DNA of 7,718 nt from positions 1 to 7,718 of the forward strand of contig JAJTCL010000119.1 in assembly GCA_021323255.1 (NCBI GenBank), given 5' to 3'. Below are positions 5,514 to 7,718 of the stretch, piece after piece. How positions within the stretch are numbered: position 1 is the first letter of the stretch; every line of letters begins with the position of its first letter. The DNA comes from Propionibacteriaceae bacterium (GTDB taxonomy: Bacteria > Actinomycetota > Actinomycetes > Propionibacteriales > Propionibacteriaceae). The notes beneath the pieces are model-generated. The model saw nothing but the letters and a program-made list of their open reading frames with translations, did no database searches and was not told the DNA's origin. The position numbers and the translations under genes are program-made.

Positions 5514-7135
5514 CCCATGTAGGGATAGCGGTAGTCGGTCGCCGGCACGAACGTTTCCTTGATCGTGCGAGGGGATACCCAGCGGAGCAGGTTGAGGATG
5601 GAGCCGGCCTTGTCGTTGGTCCCGCTCGCCCGGGCACCACCAAAGGGCTGCTGCCCCACAACAGCACCGGTCGGCTTGTCGTTGATGTAGAAGTTGCCCG
5701 CCGCGAACCGCAACACGTCCATCGCTTCGACGATCACGGTGCGGTCCTGCGCGATGATGGAGCCCGTCAACCCGTACGGGCCGATCGCAGCTGACTCGCG
5801 CAGCACCCGGTCGTAGTCGGCGTCGTCGTACACGAACACCCCAAGGATGGGCCCGAAATACTCAGTGGTGAAGACCTCGTGGTTGGGGTCATCGGCCTGC
5901 ACCACGGTGGGCCGGACGAAGTAGCCTTCGCTGTCGTCGGCCTGGCCCCCGGCCACGATCTCGACACCCTCTTCGCCGCGTACCCGGTCGATCACGCCGC
6001 TGAGTTTGTTGAATGACCGGTCGTCGATCACCGCACCCATGAAGTTGGTGAAGTCCGTGACGTCCCCTATCGGCAGGCTATCTACCTCGCTGACCAGATC
6101 ACTACGCAGCTTCGACCACAGCGACTGCGGAATGTAGGCGCGGGACGCGGCTGAGCACTTCTGGCCTTGATACTCGAACGCGCCGCGGACCAGGGCAACC
6201 CGAAGAACGTCGATATCAGCCGAGGGATGGGCGACAACAAAGTCCTTACCGCCGGTTTCACCGACCAGGCGGGGATATGCGCGGTAAGTCTTAAGATTCG
6301 TCGCGACTGAGCCCCATAAGTGTCCGAACACCGTCGTCGAGCCAGTGAAATGGATGCCAGCCAAAGCGGGATCCACCAACGCGGCCTCACTCACCGCCTC
6401 TCCGCGCCCGGTCACCATGTTGATCACCCCGGGCGGCAGGCCAGCCGCTTCGAGCAGCTGCATGGTGTAGTGCGCCGCCAGCTGTTGGGTCGGAGCCGGC
6501 TTCCATACCACGGTGTTTCCCATGAGCGCGGGTGCCGTGGGCAGGTTCCCGGCGATGGCGGTGAAGTTGAACGGCGTGATAGCGAGAACGAAGCCTTCCA
6601 ATGGCCGATGATCAAGACGGTTCCACACACCGGAGCCGCTCAGTGGCTGCTCCTCCAAGATCTCTCGAGCAAAGCCAACGTTGAATCGCCAAAAGTCGGC
6701 CATTTCGCAGGCGGAGTCGATCTCGGCCTGGTACGCCGTTTTGCTCTGACCAAGCATTGTCGCGGCATTGAGCGTCGCCCGCCACGGTCCCGTCAGCAGG
6801 TCGGCGGCCTTGAGGAAGATGGCGGCGCGCTCGTCAAATGACAGGCGCTGCCATTCCGCCGCCGCGGCTAGGGCGGCATCGACCGCCTGTCGTACATCGT
6901 CCGCCGTAGCATCCTGTAGCGTGCCGAGCTTTGCCTCCTTCCGGTGCGGCTGGACGACGCTGATCGGGACACCGCCGCCGAGCCTGTGCTCCCCACCTAT
7001 GGCCATGGTGAGCTCTACGTCCTCGGCGGCAAGTTCCTTCAGCCGGTCCTGTAGTTCCAGTCGTTCCGGGCTTCCTGGCGCGTAATCGTGAACGGGCTCG
7101 TTAAACGGTTCAGGCACCTTTGTGATGGCATCCAT
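5510..7135 (-). CDS. pruA: L-glutamate gamma-semialdehyde (1-pyrroline-5-carboxylate) dehydrogenase
   Basis: This enzyme oxidises L-glutamate gamma-semialdehyde, the open form of P5C, to glutamate with NAD+, the second step of proline breakdown and the end of arginine/ornithine catabolism. It is a complete aldehyde dehydrogenase-superfamily protein of about 541 residues, the usual length for stand-alone P5C dehydrogenase. Numbering from the GTG at 7138: ITPFNFTAIAGNLPTAPALM (187-206, with the oxyanion-hole Asn191), VVWKPAPT (210-217), HFTGSTTVFG (263-272), LVGETGGKDF (291-300, general base Glu294), EYQGQKCSAASR (322-333, catalytic Cys328) and QPFGGARASGTNDKAG (497-512, substrate anchor). I prefer the ATG at 7135 over the GTG at 7138. 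AAGGAG lies four bases before the ATG but only one base before the GTG. The proline dehydrogenase gene ends about 40 bases upstream in the same direction. The stop overlaps the decarboxylase start by ATGA, so the three genes probably share one transcript. Confidence 0.96.
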   Translation of the reverse strand: MDAITKVPEPFNEPVHDYAPGSPERLELQDRLKELAAEDVELTMAIGGEHRLGGGVPISVVQPHRKEAKLGTLQDATADDVRQAVDAALAAAAEWQRLSFDERAAIFLKAADLLTGPWRATLNAATMLGQSKTAYQAEIDSACEMADFWRFNVGFAREILEEQPLSGSGVWNRLDHRPLEGFVLAITPFNFTAIAGNLPTAPALMGNTVVWKPAPTQQLAAHYTMQLLEAAGLPPGVINMVTGRGEAVSEAALVDPALAGIHFTGSTTVFGHLWGSVATNLKTYRAYPRLVGETGGKDFVVAHPSADIDVLRVALVRGAFEYQGQKCSAASRAYIPQSLWSKLRSDLVSEVDSLPIGDVTDFTNFMGAVIDDRSFNKLSGVIDRVRGEEGVEIVAGGQADDSEGYFVRPTVVQADDPNHEVFTTEYFGPILGVFVYDDADYDRVLRESAAIGPYGLTGSIIAQDRTVIVEAMDVLRFAAGNFYINDKPTGAVVGQQPFGGARASGTNDKAGSILNLLRWVSPRTIKETFVPATDYRYPYMG

Positions 7136-7139
7136 CACT

Positions 7140-7145
7140 CTCCTT
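7140..7145 (-). promoter_or_regulatory. Ribosome binding site deciding the P5C dehydrogenase start
   Basis: Reading the minus strand, the sequence is AAGGAG-AGTG-ATG. The purine run is near-ideal Shine-Dalgarno sequence. Its distance to the ATG at 7135 is short but workable, whereas the in-frame GTG at 7138 is nearly adjacent to it and is unlikely to be used. Confidence 0.6.
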
Positions 7146-7177
7146 AAGTTCGGTTGTGGACGAGCGCGTCTGATTAG

Positions 7178-7718
7178 TCAGTGGCCGGCAAGCGCGCGCA
7201 GGAAGAACCGGAGGTTGGCGGGGCGCTCCGCTAACCTCCTCATGAAGTACGGGTACCAGGCCGAACCGAAGGGGATATATATCCGGACCCGGTGACCGTC
7301 ACGCGCCAGCTTCTCCTGGAGGTCGCGCCGAATGCCGTACAGCATTTGGATCTCGTAGTCGCGCGGCCCTTTGCCCACCTTGGCCGCAGCCGCCGAGGCA
7401 TAGGCGATCAGCCCGTCGTCATGGGTGCCGAAAGCGGGATCGCCGCCGTACTCGAATAGCCAGTCGGTGAGGAATTTGTACTGCGCGGTGATGTCCTTTT
7501 TGCCCTGCTCCGCCAACTCGACCGGCTCGGCGTACGCACCCTTGACTAGCCGGACCCGCGGCTTAAGCGAGGCCAGCCCCTCAAGGTCGAGGGGTGTCCG
7601 ACGCAGCATTGCCTGTATGGCCACGCGAACCTGCGGATGCCGGGCCGCCGCTTCCCGGTAGTGCTCCAGGGTGTCGGAGACCAGGCTGCTGTCCTCCATG
7701 TCGATCTCAACCGGGACA
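7178..7718 (-). CDS. putB: Proline dehydrogenase, C-terminal part (5' end outside window)
   Basis: This FAD enzyme oxidises proline to 1-pyrroline-5-carboxylate and passes electrons to the membrane quinone pool. About 180 residues are visible and the frame is open through the window edge (VPVEIDMEDSSL...), so the Met at 7699 is internal. Barrel motifs run in order: VEIDMEDS, RVRLVKGAYAEP (a conserved active-site lysine), FGTHDDGLI, YEIQMLYGIRRDLQEKL, VRIYIPFGSAWYPYFMRRLA and ERPANLRFFLRAL. The paired arginines of YFMRRLAERPAN are those that bind the proline carboxylate in the family. The chain stops right after this helix, as in monofunctional bacterial proline dehydrogenases, rather than running into an aldehyde dehydrogenase domain as in PutA. 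The dehydrogenase for the next step follows after about 40 bases on the same strand. Some annotations name this gene putA, fadM or prodh. Confidence 0.95.
   Translation of the reverse strand, partial: VPVEIDMEDSSLVSDTLEHYREAAARHPQVRVAIQAMLRRTPLDLEGLASLKPRVRLVKGAYAEPVELAEQGKKDITAQYKFLTDWLFEYGGDPAFGTHDDGLIAYASAAAAKVGKGPRDYEIQMLYGIRRDLQEKLARDGHRVRIYIPFGSAWYPYFMRRLAERPANLRFFLRALAGH

Noticed and set aside
6320..6841. 173-codon plus-strand open frame antisense to P5C dehydrogenase
   Set aside because: It lies wholly inside a well-supported gene and has no motif or ribosome binding site.

Overview
The window is GC-rich with strong G/C third-position bias and looks like an actinobacterial chromosome. 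Two traits support this: proline dehydrogenase and P5C dehydrogenase are separate genes rather than a fused PutA, and the Orn/Lys/Arg decarboxylase is the long form (about 870 residues). The organism cannot be named from the sequence alone.

Layout. (1) Positions 1-581, plus strand: the C-terminal end of a phosphoenolpyruvate synthase, cut by the window edge. (2) Positions 582 to about 1300: a mosaic of gene debris. It holds a short C-terminal fragment resembling NAD-malic enzyme, fused in frame to the start of an aldo/keto reductase remnant. The remnant continues through two further reading frames and ends at about 969. There it abuts a minus-strand fragment with a Walker A motif that resembles an actinobacterial TraG/VirD4-type conjugation ATPase. 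The rest of this stretch is unrecognised. (3) Positions 1396-2856, plus strand: a complete APC-superfamily amino acid permease (CAT/YfnA-like), with its own ribosome binding site and a weak candidate promoter. (4) Positions 2858-2884: a stem-loop between convergent genes, a plausible shared terminator. (5) Positions 7718 down to 2892, minus strand: an apparent operon of proline dehydrogenase (5' end outside the window), then L-glutamate gamma-semialdehyde (P5C) dehydrogenase, then a PLP-dependent Orn/Lys/Arg decarboxylase. The last two overlap by ATGA.

How the genes may work together. Proline dehydrogenase oxidises proline to P5C, and the second enzyme oxidises its open form to glutamate. P5C is also the entry point for ornithine and arginine carbon. 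A basic amino acid decarboxylase translationally coupled to P5C dehydrogenase, with an amino acid permease convergent to it, suggests a local module for uptake and breakdown of proline and basic amino acids. The decarboxylase substrate (arginine, ornithine or lysine) cannot be decided here.

The two most interesting points are this coupled decarboxylase and the compact pile-up of unrelated gene fragments at 586-1045. I see no wholly new type of system, no CRISPR array, no RNA gene and no intact mobile element.
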